Shown: positions 1 through 9,041 of the stretch, piece after piece
Layout: the number at the start of each line of letters is the position of its first letter
How positions within the stretch are numbered: the first letter of the stretch is position 1
Assembly (NCBI RefSeq): GCF_002836775.1
Contig: NZ_PJAQ01000006.1
Span: forward strand, 101,063 to 165,062
Reading direction: 5' to 3'
DNA from: Colwellia sp. 12G3
GTDB lineage: Bacteria > Pseudomonadota > Gammaproteobacteria > Enterobacterales > Alteromonadaceae
DNA length: 64,000 nucleotides
The notes under the pieces: model-generated
What the model saw: only the letters and a program-made list of their open reading frames with translations
What the model was told of the DNA's origin: nothing
Databases searched by the model: none
Made by a program: the position numbers and the translations under genes

Positions 1-256
1 GTTTTTGATAACTTGGATCAACAATCACATCTTGAATGTAAAAGTACATGGCGCCATCACCAACGACACGTCCCATGCCAATAAGTTGTCCGTCATGATA
101 AATAGTTACCTGAAATAATCCGTTGTTTAAGCTCATTTCAGCGAGGTTAGCATCAAGCTCACCCCAACCTATTTTACTACGTAAGAGTAAAAAATCTTGC
201 ACCGTTGGGTTTTCTAATTTTAAGCAATACTTCTCTGCTAACACTTGCCTCTCCAT
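1..256 (-). CDS. GNAT family N-acetyltransferase, 5' part only (runs off the window)
   Basis: The minus strand reads an open frame from ATG at 256 to the window edge, about 85 residues. It contains RVVGDGAMYFYIQDVIVDP, the beta-strand 4 / motif A approach typical of GCN5-type acetyltransferases; the acetyl-CoA loop (Q/RxxGxG/A) would begin just past the edge. The residues before the ATG remain open for about 20 codons, so the start could lie slightly upstream at a GTG; no strong ribosome site decides it. Substrate is unknown. The gene is cut by the window boundary, not visibly broken. Confidence 0.75.
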   Translation of the reverse strand, partial: MERQVLAEKYCLKLENPTVQDFLLLRSKIGWGELDANLAEMSLNNGLFQVTIYHDGQLIGMGRVVGDGAMYFYIQDVIVDPSYQK

Positions 257-359
257 TTGTGCTAACGATGGTGAATACACACCATAATTAAGATGTTCAG
301 AGACTAATTGAGACTAATTTTTAGTTTTAACCGCTAACCACGATTATTATCTATTTTTA

Positions 360-2765
360 TTAGCCATCGAATAAGTCTGTATAGTTTAGTAATAGGGTAT
401 AGATTTCATCTACATCAATAGGTTTACCTAAACAGTGATCAAATCCTGCCTGCTTATATTTATCAACATCGCGTGTCATCACATTGGCTGTTAATGCAAT
501 AATTGGAATAGTTGGATGGGAAATTTTAATAATTTCACAAGCCTGAACACCGTCCATATTTGGCATTTGAATATCCATAAAAATCAAATCAGGTAATAAC
601 TTACCCACCTCATCGATTGCCTCTATACCGTCATTAGCAATACGAATGGTTGCTTTGGTAGGGCGAAGCACTGCACTAAAAATCTTCTGATTTATTCTAT
701 TATCTTCTGCTAGTAGAATATTCAGCTGCTCTGCTTGTGGTGCTGGTACTTGCGTCAATTCCAACGCGTCATCACTGTTCAACTCAGTTTTATGTAATGG
801 CAAGACAACACTAAAAATAGAGCCTATATTTTCTTCACTGGTTACGGTAATTTCGCCCCCCATTAGGTTTGCCAATTGTTTAGCAATAGGTAAACCTAGG
901 CCTGTGCCGCCAAAATTTCTAGTGGTTGTAGCATCAGCTTGTTCAAAGCGATGAAATAACTTACTAATTTGAGTTTCAGAGATACCAATACCTGTGTCTT
1001 TTACCTCAAAAACTACTTTTTCATTTTGCTCTCTAAGACTAATATTAACTTCCCCTTTAGGGGTAAATTTAATTGCATTAGAAATTAAATTTAAAATAAT
1101 TTGTCGCAATCTTACCGGATCAGCCAACCAATAGGCATGCATGCCTTCTTTGATAGTAAAGGTTAAGCCAATTTTTTTTTGCTCCGCTAAAAAGGAAAGT
1201 TCGGCAATTATAGACTTGAACAGTTCAATTATGTTGGTAGGTAATGACTCTAAGCTAATGTTATTCGATTCAATTTTAGACAAATCTAAAATATCATTAA
1301 TGATTGCAAGTAGATTTTTTGAAGAGGTAATACCCATTTCAACCATTTCTTTGGAAGACTCAGACAAGTTATCTCGTTTCAATATTTGCAGTGAACCTAA
1401 TACACCATTCATTGGTGTACGGATTTCATGGCTCATATTGGCTAAAAAGTCACTTTTTGCAATGTTTGCCCCTTCCGCGTCCTCAAGCGCCTTTTCAAGT
1501 GCTAAACTTTGCTCTTTTAATTCTGAAATATCAGACAAAGAGCCTGACAGGCGTATCGCTCTGCCATTAGCTCCTTTTTGTGCAGTGCCTTTAAGTCTAA
1601 AATAACGATAATTACCATCAGCGACTCGCATCCTGAAATCTACATCTAAAGGAATATCTTTCTTAAAGAGTTCTTGCAAGGCATGCTTTGCTTTTCCTTC
1701 GTCGTCAGGATGGATATTTTCCAGAAACAAACTTTCCTCAACCACTAACTTCTTCTCGAACCCCTCTCCATAGCCCAGCATGCTGCATAATTTCGGAGAC
1801 CAATACAGAGTCTTTTCTGCAATATTCCAATCCCAAATCCCATCATTACTACCCTCTATAGCGAATTGATATCGTTCTTCACTTTGTTTAATTTTTCGTT
1901 CAGAAATTGCCAATTTTTTTAAGGGCTTGATCAATAATGAACGAATTAAAAAGGCTAAAAGTACAAAAGATAACAAGGTAGTCATAGCCAACGTGCTACC
2001 TATTTGCCAAACATACTGCTCTTTTTCCTCTTGTAGTTTACTTGTTGAGGTATAAAAATTTAATTCCATTATGGTATTAGCTAGAGGATATTTAGATACC
2101 AATGAATAATTATTTAAGGGGGCCGTTTGGAAAATTACGTCGCTTTTATTAACAAAGCTGACCGCATAATGATTATCTTTTGTTAACTCGGCGAAAAGTT
2201 TTTCAATGGACTGACTGACGATATCAAAGCTAATGATACCTTCTACATCATTATTATATTTCACTGGCATGGCGACACTAAAATAATGCTGCTGTCCGTC
2301 TTTAATGATGGTTAAAACAAGCGGTGCTTCATGGTCAATTATCTTTTCAATTGTTTTTTCAATGAATGGCGGGCGTGAAAAGTTTACCGTTGGTTTAGGA
2401 TAAATTAATTCACCGGTAAAATCGGTAATATAAATATTTTCTTTAGCACCCAAAATCTTTCGATCATTAAGCAAATCAGTTAAGTTTGCCGAGGCAAGTT
2501 CAACCCCCATAACACTTGAAGTTACCATGGGCGATTCACCGAGTTCAGCGAGCAGTTTGACGCGATTCTCAAGAAACTGCTGAATATTATCAAACGTAGA
2601 CTGTGCTTGAAGTTTGGTATGATTTTCTTGCAGTTGTGTTAAGGAAGAAACGGCACGCTCTGACACAAAGTTAATATTTATTAACAGTGAAAATAAGAAT
2701 CCGAGCAATAACAGTAAATAGGTAAGACCCGCTTTGCTTTTCAGTTTTTTTAAAAGAGCCATCAT
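360..2765 (-). CDS. Membrane-bound hybrid sensor histidine kinase (sensor domain-PAS-HisKA-HATPase-REC)
   Basis: 801 residues. A TM helix lies at about 14-31, a large extracytoplasmic sensor region at about 32-253 and a second TM at about 254-278. A PAS_3-like domain (WDWNIAEKTLYWSP, about 295-415) follows. The H-box SHEIRTP has His446, the N-box is around 559-567, and the G-boxes are DTGIGIS and GGTGLGL. A C-terminal receiver has acidic pair E687/D688, phospho-acceptor D731 (MDIQMPNMDG) and K781. Two bases separate it from the upstream periplasmic binding-protein gene, so the pair almost certainly forms one operon in which the binding protein presents a ligand to the kinase. No output regulator is adjacent; the internal REC domain must pass the signal to an HPt protein or regulator elsewhere. 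The ligand is unknown. Confidence 0.93.
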   Translation of the reverse strand: MMALLKKLKSKAGLTYLLLLLGFLFSLLININFVSERAVSSLTQLQENHTKLQAQSTFDNIQQFLENRVKLLAELGESPMVTSSVMGVELASANLTDLLNDRKILGAKENIYITDFTGELIYPKPTVNFSRPPFIEKTIEKIIDHEAPLVLTIIKDGQQHYFSVAMPVKYNNDVEGIISFDIVSQSIEKLFAELTKDNHYAVSFVNKSDVIFQTAPLNNYSLVSKYPLANTIMELNFYTSTSKLQEEKEQYVWQIGSTLAMTTLLSFVLLAFLIRSLLIKPLKKLAISERKIKQSEERYQFAIEGSNDGIWDWNIAEKTLYWSPKLCSMLGYGEGFEKKLVVEESLFLENIHPDDEGKAKHALQELFKKDIPLDVDFRMRVADGNYRYFRLKGTAQKGANGRAIRLSGSLSDISELKEQSLALEKALEDAEGANIAKSDFLANMSHEIRTPMNGVLGSLQILKRDNLSESSKEMVEMGITSSKNLLAIINDILDLSKIESNNISLESLPTNIIELFKSIIAELSFLAEQKKIGLTFTIKEGMHAYWLADPVRLRQIILNLISNAIKFTPKGEVNISLREQNEKVVFEVKDTGIGISETQISKLFHRFEQADATTTRNFGGTGLGLPIAKQLANLMGGEITVTSEENIGSIFSVVLPLHKTELNSDDALELTQVPAPQAEQLNILLAEDNRINQKIFSAVLRPTKATIRIANDGIEAIDEVGKLLPDLIFMDIQMPNMDGVQACEIIKISHPTIPIIALTANVMTRDVDKYKQAGFDHCLGKPIDVDEIYTLLLNYTDLFDG

Positions 2766-2767
2766 GC

Positions 2768-3979
2768 TTAATTAGCCGTTACGTTAATTTCATTATGCTC
2801 ACCAAAAGTTGCCATACAGAAGTTTTCAAGCCTTAACGCTTCGTGCGCATCTTGTTGTTGTTCATTCCACTTAGAAAACGGCTTGTTATATTCTTTAATA
2901 AGTCCTTGAACGGGTTGTTGCAATGACTCCAAGGCCTGTTTGAATAAAGAACGGTCCTGTTTCATATTTCCAGTTAATTCTATTTGTTGTAATGCCGAAA
3001 TAGCCAGTCGACCAAGATCGTAGGCATGTATAAAGCCTGCTGGCGCTTTAACTGTTTCTGGAGAGCTAAACTCTTCTGGAAATAGCTTTTTTGCCCTTGC
3101 CATGACTGAACGTTGAAATGAAGATTGCTTTGACGAAGCAAGAGAATAACAACTCTGAATAAAGTGAAAAGATACGGCTTCTTTAACTTGTTTATTAAAT
3201 ATCATATCGACATCACCTCCCGTGGCTCCCCAGTGACTGATGATAGGAATTCTTTGCTCTTTTTCCATCGCCGCCATCGCATTGACAAATTGATGAGTTT
3301 CATTAAAGTTACCCACTAGAAAGACACAGTCATAATCGTTTGAAACTATATTTCTGATCATTATACGCGCTGAATTTTCTTTAATGTTCCAACCGAATAA
3401 GCTTACACCAAAAGGTACTTTCTCTTTTAAATAAGACGACATAGTGCTTTGATTAGATTTGCCCCAAGGGGTATCTTCTAATAACAAATGAGGGTTTTTA
3501 CAGGAGAGTTTATCAAGTGCAAATTCACTGATGCGAATACCTGCTTTGGTATCATCAACAGATAAGCGAAATACCCAGTTATCTGGGCTTGGATAACGTG
3601 TTATCGGCCCGCCTGCAGCCCAAGGCACTAAGAGTGGAATTTTATTTTCATTGATAAAGGTACGATTTTTTATGTACGGAGGAGAGTGCAAGCCACCCAA
3701 GATAAATAATGCTTTTTCATCGTTAAGGAAATCTTTCATGCTTAGCAAACTACGTTTAATATTACCTCGATGATTTTTCTCTTTCACTTCTAAACTAAAG
3801 CCTTGTATTTCATTGTCTATTTCATCAAATGCGGTAAGCAATCCCATTTTCATCGCGTTAGCCGATAACTGATTTAATGAGTAATCGGCATCATGATAGA
3901 TAACCAACTTTTTAGTTGGTTCAGCTAAAGCTGCATATGACGCTAGCAAGAAGTAAAATATAATAAATCGAGTTAGCAT
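2768..3979 (-). CDS. Periplasmic branched-chain-amino-acid-type binding protein (Peripla_BP_6-like), probable kinase ligand sensor
   Basis: 403 residues with a signal peptide (hydrophobic run FIIFYFLLASYAALA, cleavage near AEP). The mature part has the two-lobed type I periplasmic-binding-protein pattern, with FILGGLHSPP and PLLVPWAAGGPITRYP near the hinge and a C-terminal IHAYDLGRLAISAL helix as in LivJ-like proteins. No permease or ATPase genes are nearby. Instead the stop codon lies two bases before the start of a hybrid histidine kinase. I infer that it serves signalling rather than transport. Similar binding-protein/kinase pairs exist for amide- and amino-acid-type ligands, but this ligand cannot be read from the sequence. 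Confidence 0.85.
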   Translation of the reverse strand: MLTRFIIFYFLLASYAALAEPTKKLVIYHDADYSLNQLSANAMKMGLLTAFDEIDNEIQGFSLEVKEKNHRGNIKRSLLSMKDFLNDEKALFILGGLHSPPYIKNRTFINENKIPLLVPWAAGGPITRYPSPDNWVFRLSVDDTKAGIRISEFALDKLSCKNPHLLLEDTPWGKSNQSTMSSYLKEKVPFGVSLFGWNIKENSARIMIRNIVSNDYDCVFLVGNFNETHQFVNAMAAMEKEQRIPIISHWGATGGDVDMIFNKQVKEAVSFHFIQSCYSLASSKQSSFQRSVMARAKKLFPEEFSSPETVKAPAGFIHAYDLGRLAISALQQIELTGNMKQDRSLFKQALESLQQPVQGLIKEYNKPFSKWNEQQQDAHEALRLENFCMATFGEHNEINVTAN

Positions 3980-4080
3980 ATCAAAGGTTCTTAAGTGGTT
4001 AATACATTGATACTAAACTTAGCCTAACTTGGTCTATTTTGCTATGACCAACCCCTTTAAATGGGTAGCTATTGTGATTT

Positions 4081-4257
4081 TTACTTAAATAAGCCACTAA
4101 CCCAATCAAAAGTTAATACCGTAGTGAATATTTTTAGTGCAATGACCCCAATAAATAAAAGGATAACTCCCGCTTTTATTTTTCTACTTTTAAGGTTATT
4201 CCAATACAATAACTTAGCTTTCAGCTCATTTTTCACTTCATCTATCGATTCTTTCAT
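4081..4257 (-). CDS. Small single-pass membrane protein, translationally coupled to GNAT gene
   Basis: 58 residues beginning MKESIDEVKNELKAKLLYW, then the basic stretch LKSRKIKAG, then one strongly hydrophobic helix (VILLFIGVIALKIFTTVLTF, about 31-50), ending GLFK. Its ATG overlaps the TGA of the upstream GNAT gene as ATGA, a standard coupling arrangement. The charged amphipathic N-terminus followed by a single helix suggests an inner-membrane tail-anchored-like protein with the N-terminus inside. I do not recognise the family. The opposite-strand frame at 4061-4282 is a shadow of this gene. Confidence 0.65.
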   Translation of the reverse strand: MKESIDEVKNELKAKLLYWNNLKSRKIKAGVILLFIGVIALKIFTTVLTFDWVSGLFK

Positions 4258-4811
4258 GACACCTTCTCCACACTATTCTTAGCTAAACCCTTCATTAAGT
4301 TTTCTGGTGAACCCCAGCTATAAAGAAACTCTTTTACCTTGTTATCACAAGGAGTATGCCAATAAGCAGTCTTAATATTTTTACCCCCTTTAGCCTCATA
4401 AAATCCTATCGCATTGCTATTGCACGCTAAAACCTCGAGGTATAATTCATGGTCACTATAGTTTTCAATAGACCATGATGCTGCGGCCGCTAATAAACAA
4501 GACCCCGTACCCTGGCCTTTACTACCAAGCTTTACATGAAGATTATCAATGATAGTGCCAAACTTAGGGTGATTAGCACCCAATACACAAATAAATCCGC
4601 AAAAGGTGCTATCGATTTCAGCAACTAACACCAATTGATTACTCGGTGGTGTTGTTAATCGCATTGTCCACACGGCTGCTCTTTCAGCAAAAACCTTATC
4701 ATGCAGATAATCAGCAGAAAGTACTGAATGGTAATTATCACGCCAGCTTTGTGCATGTAATTCGGCAATATTTGCAAGGTCATCTAAGCTCGCTTCTCTA
4801 AGTACTAGCAT
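4254..4811 (-). CDS. GNAT family N-acetyltransferase
   Basis: 185 residues, the usual size of a stand-alone GNAT enzyme. The N-terminus LREASLDDLANIAELHAQSW is the common first strand and helix. LVAEIDSTFCGFICV is strand 2-3, IDNLHVKLGSKGQGTGSCLL is motif A with an acetyl-CoA pyrophosphate loop (SKGQGTG), and LEVLACNSNAIGFYEAKGG is the C-terminal motif B. The substrate is not predictable. The stop overlaps the start of the downstream 58-residue membrane protein (ATGA), so the two are expressed together. Confidence 0.88.
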   Translation of the reverse strand: MLVLREASLDDLANIAELHAQSWRDNYHSVLSADYLHDKVFAERAAVWTMRLTTPPSNQLVLVAEIDSTFCGFICVLGANHPKFGTIIDNLHVKLGSKGQGTGSCLLAAAASWSIENYSDHELYLEVLACNSNAIGFYEAKGGKNIKTAYWHTPCDNKVKEFLYSWGSPENLMKGLAKNSVEKVS

Positions 4812-4975
4812 TTGATTATTCTCCCACTGTCTAACAAATACATATTAAAAGACTATAACCCCGTAAAATACGCTGCAAGGTGAACAAGGTAACTATTTAA
4901 TAAAATTATCATTACTAGTTTACTACCCTATTCCCTATGGTCTTGGTCATGTCTAAACAGTTCCTTTGCTATCAG

Positions 4976-5362
4976 CTATTGCGACTCAATTTGGTTTTTT
5001 TCTTCTGCTGTTAATGTTTGATACCAACGAGGATAGGACCAACCATAACCCCACCGAAATGTTGTAGGGAATAAGGGGGTTCCGCCAACACGAACACCTG
5101 CAAGCATTAGCGCGGCTATTTCCGGCTGCCCGACTTTAGCCACACATTGTTGAAGCGCTTTATCAGCGATAAGTCGTTCATCATAGGTGCCTCCTTGCCA
5201 ATAAGCATAGTCATGGGCAGTACAGCAATTTAACCATAATTCTTGCTGCGTAAAGGTCCCGTCGGGGAAGGAACTACAGCCATCAGAGGTAAAAGGCTTG
5301 ATTTCTTCCGCATTAATCGTGAGTGATAATAGCAACAATGAAAAGGTAAGTATAAAACGCAT
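4976..5362 (-). CDS. Secreted protein with phospholipase A2-like active-site motif
   Basis: 128 residues with a signal peptide (MRFILTFSLLLLSLTINA). The mature part carries DGCSSFPDG followed by WLNCCTAHDYAYWQGGT: a CC-x2-HD core (Cys46, Cys47, His50, Asp51) that resembles the catalytic CCxxHD motif of secreted phospholipase A2. Four cysteines in the mature region (29, 46, 47, 73) could pair. The C-terminus is rich in W/Y (WGYGWSYPRWYQ). A lipase-type role in the periplasm or outside the cell is an inference from one motif; the classic calcium loop is not obvious. It stands alone, with no operon partner. Confidence 0.55.
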   Translation of the reverse strand: MRFILTFSLLLLSLTINAEEIKPFTSDGCSSFPDGTFTQQELWLNCCTAHDYAYWQGGTYDERLIADKALQQCVAKVGQPEIAALMLAGVRVGGTPLFPTTFRWGYGWSYPRWYQTLTAEEKNQIESQ

Positions 5363-5463
5363 AATATTTGAAAGTTTATCGTTATTGATTGATTGACCAA
5401 TTTAACGTGAACAACACTGAGTTAACAGCATAAATACCATTTACCTGCGTTATTTTTTACAAA

Positions 5464-5499
5464 CAAAAAAATGGCTGTTTAAATGAATAAACAGCCATT
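5464..5499 (-). terminator. Rho-independent terminator of the bhcBCD operon
   Basis: On the minus strand a 12-bp stem (AATGGCTGTTTA pairing with TAAACAGCCATT, loop of about 6 nt) is followed by seven T residues. It lies 54 bases beyond the bhcD stop, and no later gene on that strand is close enough to be cotranscribed. Confidence 0.85.
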
Positions 5500-5552
5500 A
5501 GGAGTTATTAATTTTTAATTAGCGCCTATGATAAATGCCCTAACGCTCAGCC

Positions 5553-6572
5553 TTATAAACTGAAGTAAGTAGCTAGACCTTTAGCTTCAGCCAATTGTGC
5601 CGCAACCGAAGCAACCGCTAAATCTTGTAAACCCACACCAGTACCATCAAACAAGGTAATTTCTTCATCAGAAGTTCGTCCCGGTTTAGTACCGTTAATT
5701 ACATCACCAATTGGCGTGATATCAGACGCTTTGATCAAACCAGCAGCAACAGCGTGTTGCGCTTCACCTATGGTAATAGACTGAGCAATCTCATCGGTAA
5801 ATACTGTAGCAGTCGCTAATAAATCGGCATCAACTTCTTGTTTACCTTTGGTATCAGTCCCCATACAAGCGATGTGAGTGCCAGGCTTGATCCAATCTTT
5901 TTCTATTAACGATTCAAAAGCAGAGGTAATGGTAATAATTACATCCGCTTGAGCACCTAACTCTTCGCGAGTGACTGACTCAAATGGCAAACCTAATTCT
6001 TTAGCTACCGCTGCCAGGTTAGGAAGCATGTCAGGGTGGAAGTTCCACGCGACCACTTTTTCAAAATCACGTTGCTCAACTGCAGCACGTAATTGGAAAG
6101 TAGACTGGTGACCTGCACCGACCATACCTAATACTTTTGCATCTTTACGCGCTAAATGCGCGATAGAAACAGCAGAGGAAGCAGCAGTACGTACCGCGGT
6201 TAAATAGTTGCCACCAACCAGTGATTTTAGCTTACCGGTATCGGGATCAAATAAAATAACAGTAGACTGATGGTTAGTTAATCCTTGTGCCATGTTATCT
6301 GGCCAGTAACCGCCAGATTTTAAACCTAACACCATGCCGTCACGGTCAAAACCTGATTTAAAACCATAAAGTGCACCCGCATGACCAATATCTTCACGAA
6401 TTACCGGGAAGTTGTATGCGGTATTTTTAGCCATGGCGGAAAATACGCTTTCTACCGCGGTAAAGGCATCTGCACGACCAATGACTTCTTGGCAAATTTC
6501 TTCAGAAACAACGGATACGCCCTTTTTTTCTGGTAACGAGATTGTTGCTGAACTGCTTTGTGAATTACTCAT
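5553..6572 (-). CDS. bhcD: Iminosuccinate reductase (ornithine cyclodeaminase/mu-crystallin family)
   Basis: 339 residues of the ornithine cyclodeaminase/mu-crystallin fold. There is an N-terminal substrate lobe with NFPVIREDIGHAGALYGFKSG, a Rossmann core with VLGMVGAGHQSTFQLRAA (GxGxxS), then ITITSAFESLIEKDW and the closing FDGTGVGLQDLAVA. From memory the sequence closely follows the BhcD pattern of Paracoccus. BhcD reduces iminosuccinate to L-aspartate with NADH, the last step of the beta-hydroxyaspartate cycle. It is the third gene of bhcB-bhcC-bhcD, 88 bases after bhcC, and is followed by a clear terminator. A TAGGA site precedes the ATG. The family alone would also allow other imine reductases; the neighbours decide the call. 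Confidence 0.85.
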   Translation of the reverse strand: MSNSQSSSATISLPEKKGVSVVSEEICQEVIGRADAFTAVESVFSAMAKNTAYNFPVIREDIGHAGALYGFKSGFDRDGMVLGLKSGGYWPDNMAQGLTNHQSTVILFDPDTGKLKSLVGGNYLTAVRTAASSAVSIAHLARKDAKVLGMVGAGHQSTFQLRAAVEQRDFEKVVAWNFHPDMLPNLAAVAKELGLPFESVTREELGAQADVIITITSAFESLIEKDWIKPGTHIACMGTDTKGKQEVDADLLATATVFTDEIAQSITIGEAQHAVAAGLIKASDITPIGDVINGTKPGRTSDEEITLFDGTGVGLQDLAVASVAAQLAEAKGLATYFSL

Positions 6573-6660
6573 AATTATTATCCTAGGAAAGTGGTACAGC
6601 CAATAAATTTGCTAAACCCTCGACGACTGCCGAAGGTGAAGGGTTACAATAAAGCTGCTA

Positions 6661-7809
6661 TTAAAAAGCTTTACCACGTGCAGACACTGGCCATAAGGTT
6701 TCAACCTTGCCATTACGTACACCAACATAGTAATCATGTACGTTACATGTTGGATCACAATGACCGGGCACTAGTTTAAGTTTTTCATTAATTTTTAATG
6801 CGCCGTTAGCGTCTGAAATAACACCATGTTCATCAGAACACTTGATGTATTCAACATCGTCACGACCAAAGATGTACGGCAAACCACTATCTACTGATTG
6901 CGCCTTAAGACCCGCATCACAGATAGCTTTGTCAGCTTTGGTATGGCTCATAACAGACGTTAAGATGAATAATGAGTTTTCGAATTCTGATATTCTCTTG
7001 CCATTTTCATCATGAATACGTTGGTAATCCGCATCCATAAAGGCGTAAGAACCACACTGTAATTCATTGAAAACACCTGAGTTACCTTCAAAGTAGTATG
7101 AACCCGTACCACCACCGCCAACGATGTCACACTCAAGTCCTTCCGCTTTCAGCATGTCAACCGTGCGAGCAACCATGCCAATTGCAATGTCGATTTTTTC
7201 TTTACGCTCTTGGAAACTTTCTAAATGCTGCATAGCGCCTTGATATGCTTGAATGCCTGAGAAAGTTAGTCCCGGTGTAGCTGCAATCGCTTTAGCGATA
7301 TCAACAACAGGTTGACCTTCGCTTACACCACAACGACCTGCGCCACAGTCAATTTCAACTAAACATTCAATTTGCGTATCATGCTTATTAACCGCTGCCG
7401 CTAATTCAGCAACGTTTTCCAAATCATCAACACACACAATAGTACGAGCACCCAACTTAGGTAGGCGTGCTAAACGATCAAGTTTTGCTGGATCACGTAC
7501 TTGGTTTGACACTAAAACGTCTTTAATACCACCGCGAGCAAAGACTTCTGCTTCAGATACTTTTTGACAACATACGCCACAGCTATCACCCAACTTTTCT
7601 TGTAAAAGCGCGATATCTACCGATTTATGCATTTTTCCATGCACACGATGGCGAACGCCCATCTCTTTCGCGTAGCCACCCATTTTAATAATGTTACGCT
7701 CTAACGCGTCTAAATCGACTATCAAACAAGGTGTTTGAATATCAGCTTCGTCCATACCCACAAGTGCTGGAACGTCATAACCTACTTCTAAATCGTTTAC
7801 TTTTGTCAT
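6661..7809 (-). CDS. bhcC: Beta-hydroxyaspartate aldolase (D-threonine-aldolase-like, PLP-dependent)
   Basis: 382 residues, fold III PLP enzyme. The alanine racemase-type barrel starts QTPCLIVDLDALERNI, then HRVHGKMHKSVDIA supplies the Schiff-base lysine region, EIDCGAGRCGV and IVGGGGTGSYYF bind phosphate, and the C-terminal VPGHCDPTCNVHDYY supplies the metal-binding His/Cys site of D-threonine aldolases. BhcC condenses glycine and glyoxylate to beta-hydroxyaspartate. I place the start at ATG 7809 because GGAG sits 6 nt upstream; a TTG at 7821 would overlap that site. It lies 70 bases after bhcB. A D-threonine aldolase role is the main alternative, but the flanking genes favour the beta-hydroxyaspartate cycle. 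Confidence 0.87.
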   Translation of the reverse strand: MTKVNDLEVGYDVPALVGMDEADIQTPCLIVDLDALERNIIKMGGYAKEMGVRHRVHGKMHKSVDIALLQEKLGDSCGVCCQKVSEAEVFARGGIKDVLVSNQVRDPAKLDRLARLPKLGARTIVCVDDLENVAELAAAVNKHDTQIECLVEIDCGAGRCGVSEGQPVVDIAKAIAATPGLTFSGIQAYQGAMQHLESFQERKEKIDIAIGMVARTVDMLKAEGLECDIVGGGGTGSYYFEGNSGVFNELQCGSYAFMDADYQRIHDENGKRISEFENSLFILTSVMSHTKADKAICDAGLKAQSVDSGLPYIFGRDDVEYIKCSDEHGVISDANGALKINEKLKLVPGHCDPTCNVHDYYVGVRNGKVETLWPVSARGKAF

Positions 7810-7879
7810 TTTATTCTCCAAAATTTTAGTTATATTTTTTGCTGTAGACTTAATTTTATTTGTTACTCTGCTTGTCGGC

Positions 7880-8857
7880 TTATTTAGTCATCCACGGCAG
7901 TTTGTCTAAATCGACATTTCCGCCCGTCAAAATGACGCCGATACGTTTGCCTTTAAACACCTCAGGATTTTTCAAAATAATGGCCAGTGTTACCGCACTG
8001 CTTGGCTCCACAACGATTTTCATGCGGATCCAAATAAGCTTCATTGCCGCAACAATTTCGTCTTCCGTTGCCGTTAAAATATCGGTGACATGGTTTTTAA
8101 CAAAATGCCAAGTTAAGTCTTTTAAAGGAACTTTCAGGCCATCCGCAACCGTATCCGGTGCATCATCAGCAATGATATAACCGGCTTTGAAAGAACGTGC
8201 TGCATCGTCAGCATTAAGTGGCTCAGCGGCATAAACTTTTATCTCTGGGGCAATGGTTGATAAGGTCAGGCAAGTACCTGAAATCATGCCGCCACCACCA
8301 ATTGGCGCAACCACGATATCTAAACCTTGCACCTGACTAACCAACTCTTTTGAACATGTTGCTTGCCCTGCAATTACACGTGGGTCGTTGTATGGATGAA
8401 CGAAGTCAGCACCTGATGCGGCAACAACATCAGCAAATACCGCTTCACGAGAACTGGTAGAAGGTTCACATTCGACAATAATGCCGCCATAACCAATTAC
8501 CGCATCTTTCTTCGCTTGTGGCGCTGTACGTGGCATGACTACGGTAACGGGAATTCCACGTCGTCCTGCAGCGTAAGAGAGTGATAAGGCATGATTGCCT
8601 GATGAATGTGTGGCAACACCAATTTTTGCTTCTGCATCGGTTAAACCAAAAACAGCATTACAGGCACCGCGTACTTTAAAAGCCGCTGCCTTTTGCAAGT
8701 TTTCACATTTAAAAAACAACTCGGCCCCGGTTAATTCATTCAGGAAACGTGAGGTTAATACCGGTGTTTCATGAATAAAGGGTTTAATACGTTCATGGGC
8801 AACGAGTACATCTTCGTAACTTGGAATGATCATGGTCGGTTTGGTTGAACTGCTCAT
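7880..8857 (-). CDS. bhcB: Beta-hydroxyaspartate dehydratase (threonine dehydratase-like, PLP-dependent)
   Basis: 325 residues, fold II PLP enzyme. ELFFKCENLQKAAAFKVRGA holds the Schiff-base lysine (AFKVRGA), HSSGNHALSLSYAA is the Asn loop and PIGGGGMISG is the tetraglycine phosphate cup. There is no C-terminal ACT domain, so it is not a biosynthetic threonine deaminase. BhcB removes water from beta-hydroxyaspartate to give iminosuccinate, the substrate of BhcD. It is the first gene of the operon, with GAGGAA about 4-9 nt before the ATG. It is divergently transcribed from the IclR regulator, with three palindromic operator-like sites between them. A serine/threonine racemase or dehydratase is the alternative call. 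Confidence 0.87.
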   Translation of the reverse strand: MSSSTKPTMIIPSYEDVLVAHERIKPFIHETPVLTSRFLNELTGAELFFKCENLQKAAAFKVRGACNAVFGLTDAEAKIGVATHSSGNHALSLSYAAGRRGIPVTVVMPRTAPQAKKDAVIGYGGIIVECEPSTSSREAVFADVVAASGADFVHPYNDPRVIAGQATCSKELVSQVQGLDIVVAPIGGGGMISGTCLTLSTIAPEIKVYAAEPLNADDAARSFKAGYIIADDAPDTVADGLKVPLKDLTWHFVKNHVTDILTATEDEIVAAMKLIWIRMKIVVEPSSAVTLAIILKNPEVFKGKRIGVILTGGNVDLDKLPWMTK

Positions 8858-9015
8858 ATGTTCCTCTTCTTCTTAAATTAATCTTTGCTAACCTTTTGCT
8901 AGCTAAGGTGCATCATTAGATTGGCACTAAATTGCACTGGTTTTGTGCGTTATCACGCCACGTAAACGTTAAAATCACTCTAGGGAGAACAACATCACAG
9001 AGCAATCTAGTTGGA

Positions 9016-9030
9016 TTTCACTATGTGAGA
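9016..9030. promoter_or_regulatory. Operator-like palindrome 1 (TTTCAC-N3-GTGAGA)
   Basis: A 15-bp imperfect palindrome, TTTCACTATGTGAGA, in the bhcB/bhcR divergent intergenic region. It shares TTTCAC-N3-RTGARA with two further copies at 9042 and 9116. The probable ligand is the adjacent IclR protein, because the family binds short palindromes between its own gene and its targets. Confidence 0.6.
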
Positions 9031-9041
9031 TAAAGGTTCTT

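Noticed and set aside
1141..1605. 154-codon plus-strand frame
   Set aside because: It lies antisense inside the hybrid kinase gene, with no start site and no recognisable domain.
4061..4282. 73-codon plus-strand frame
   Set aside because: Antisense to the 58-residue membrane protein, which has the better start (ATGA coupling) and composition.
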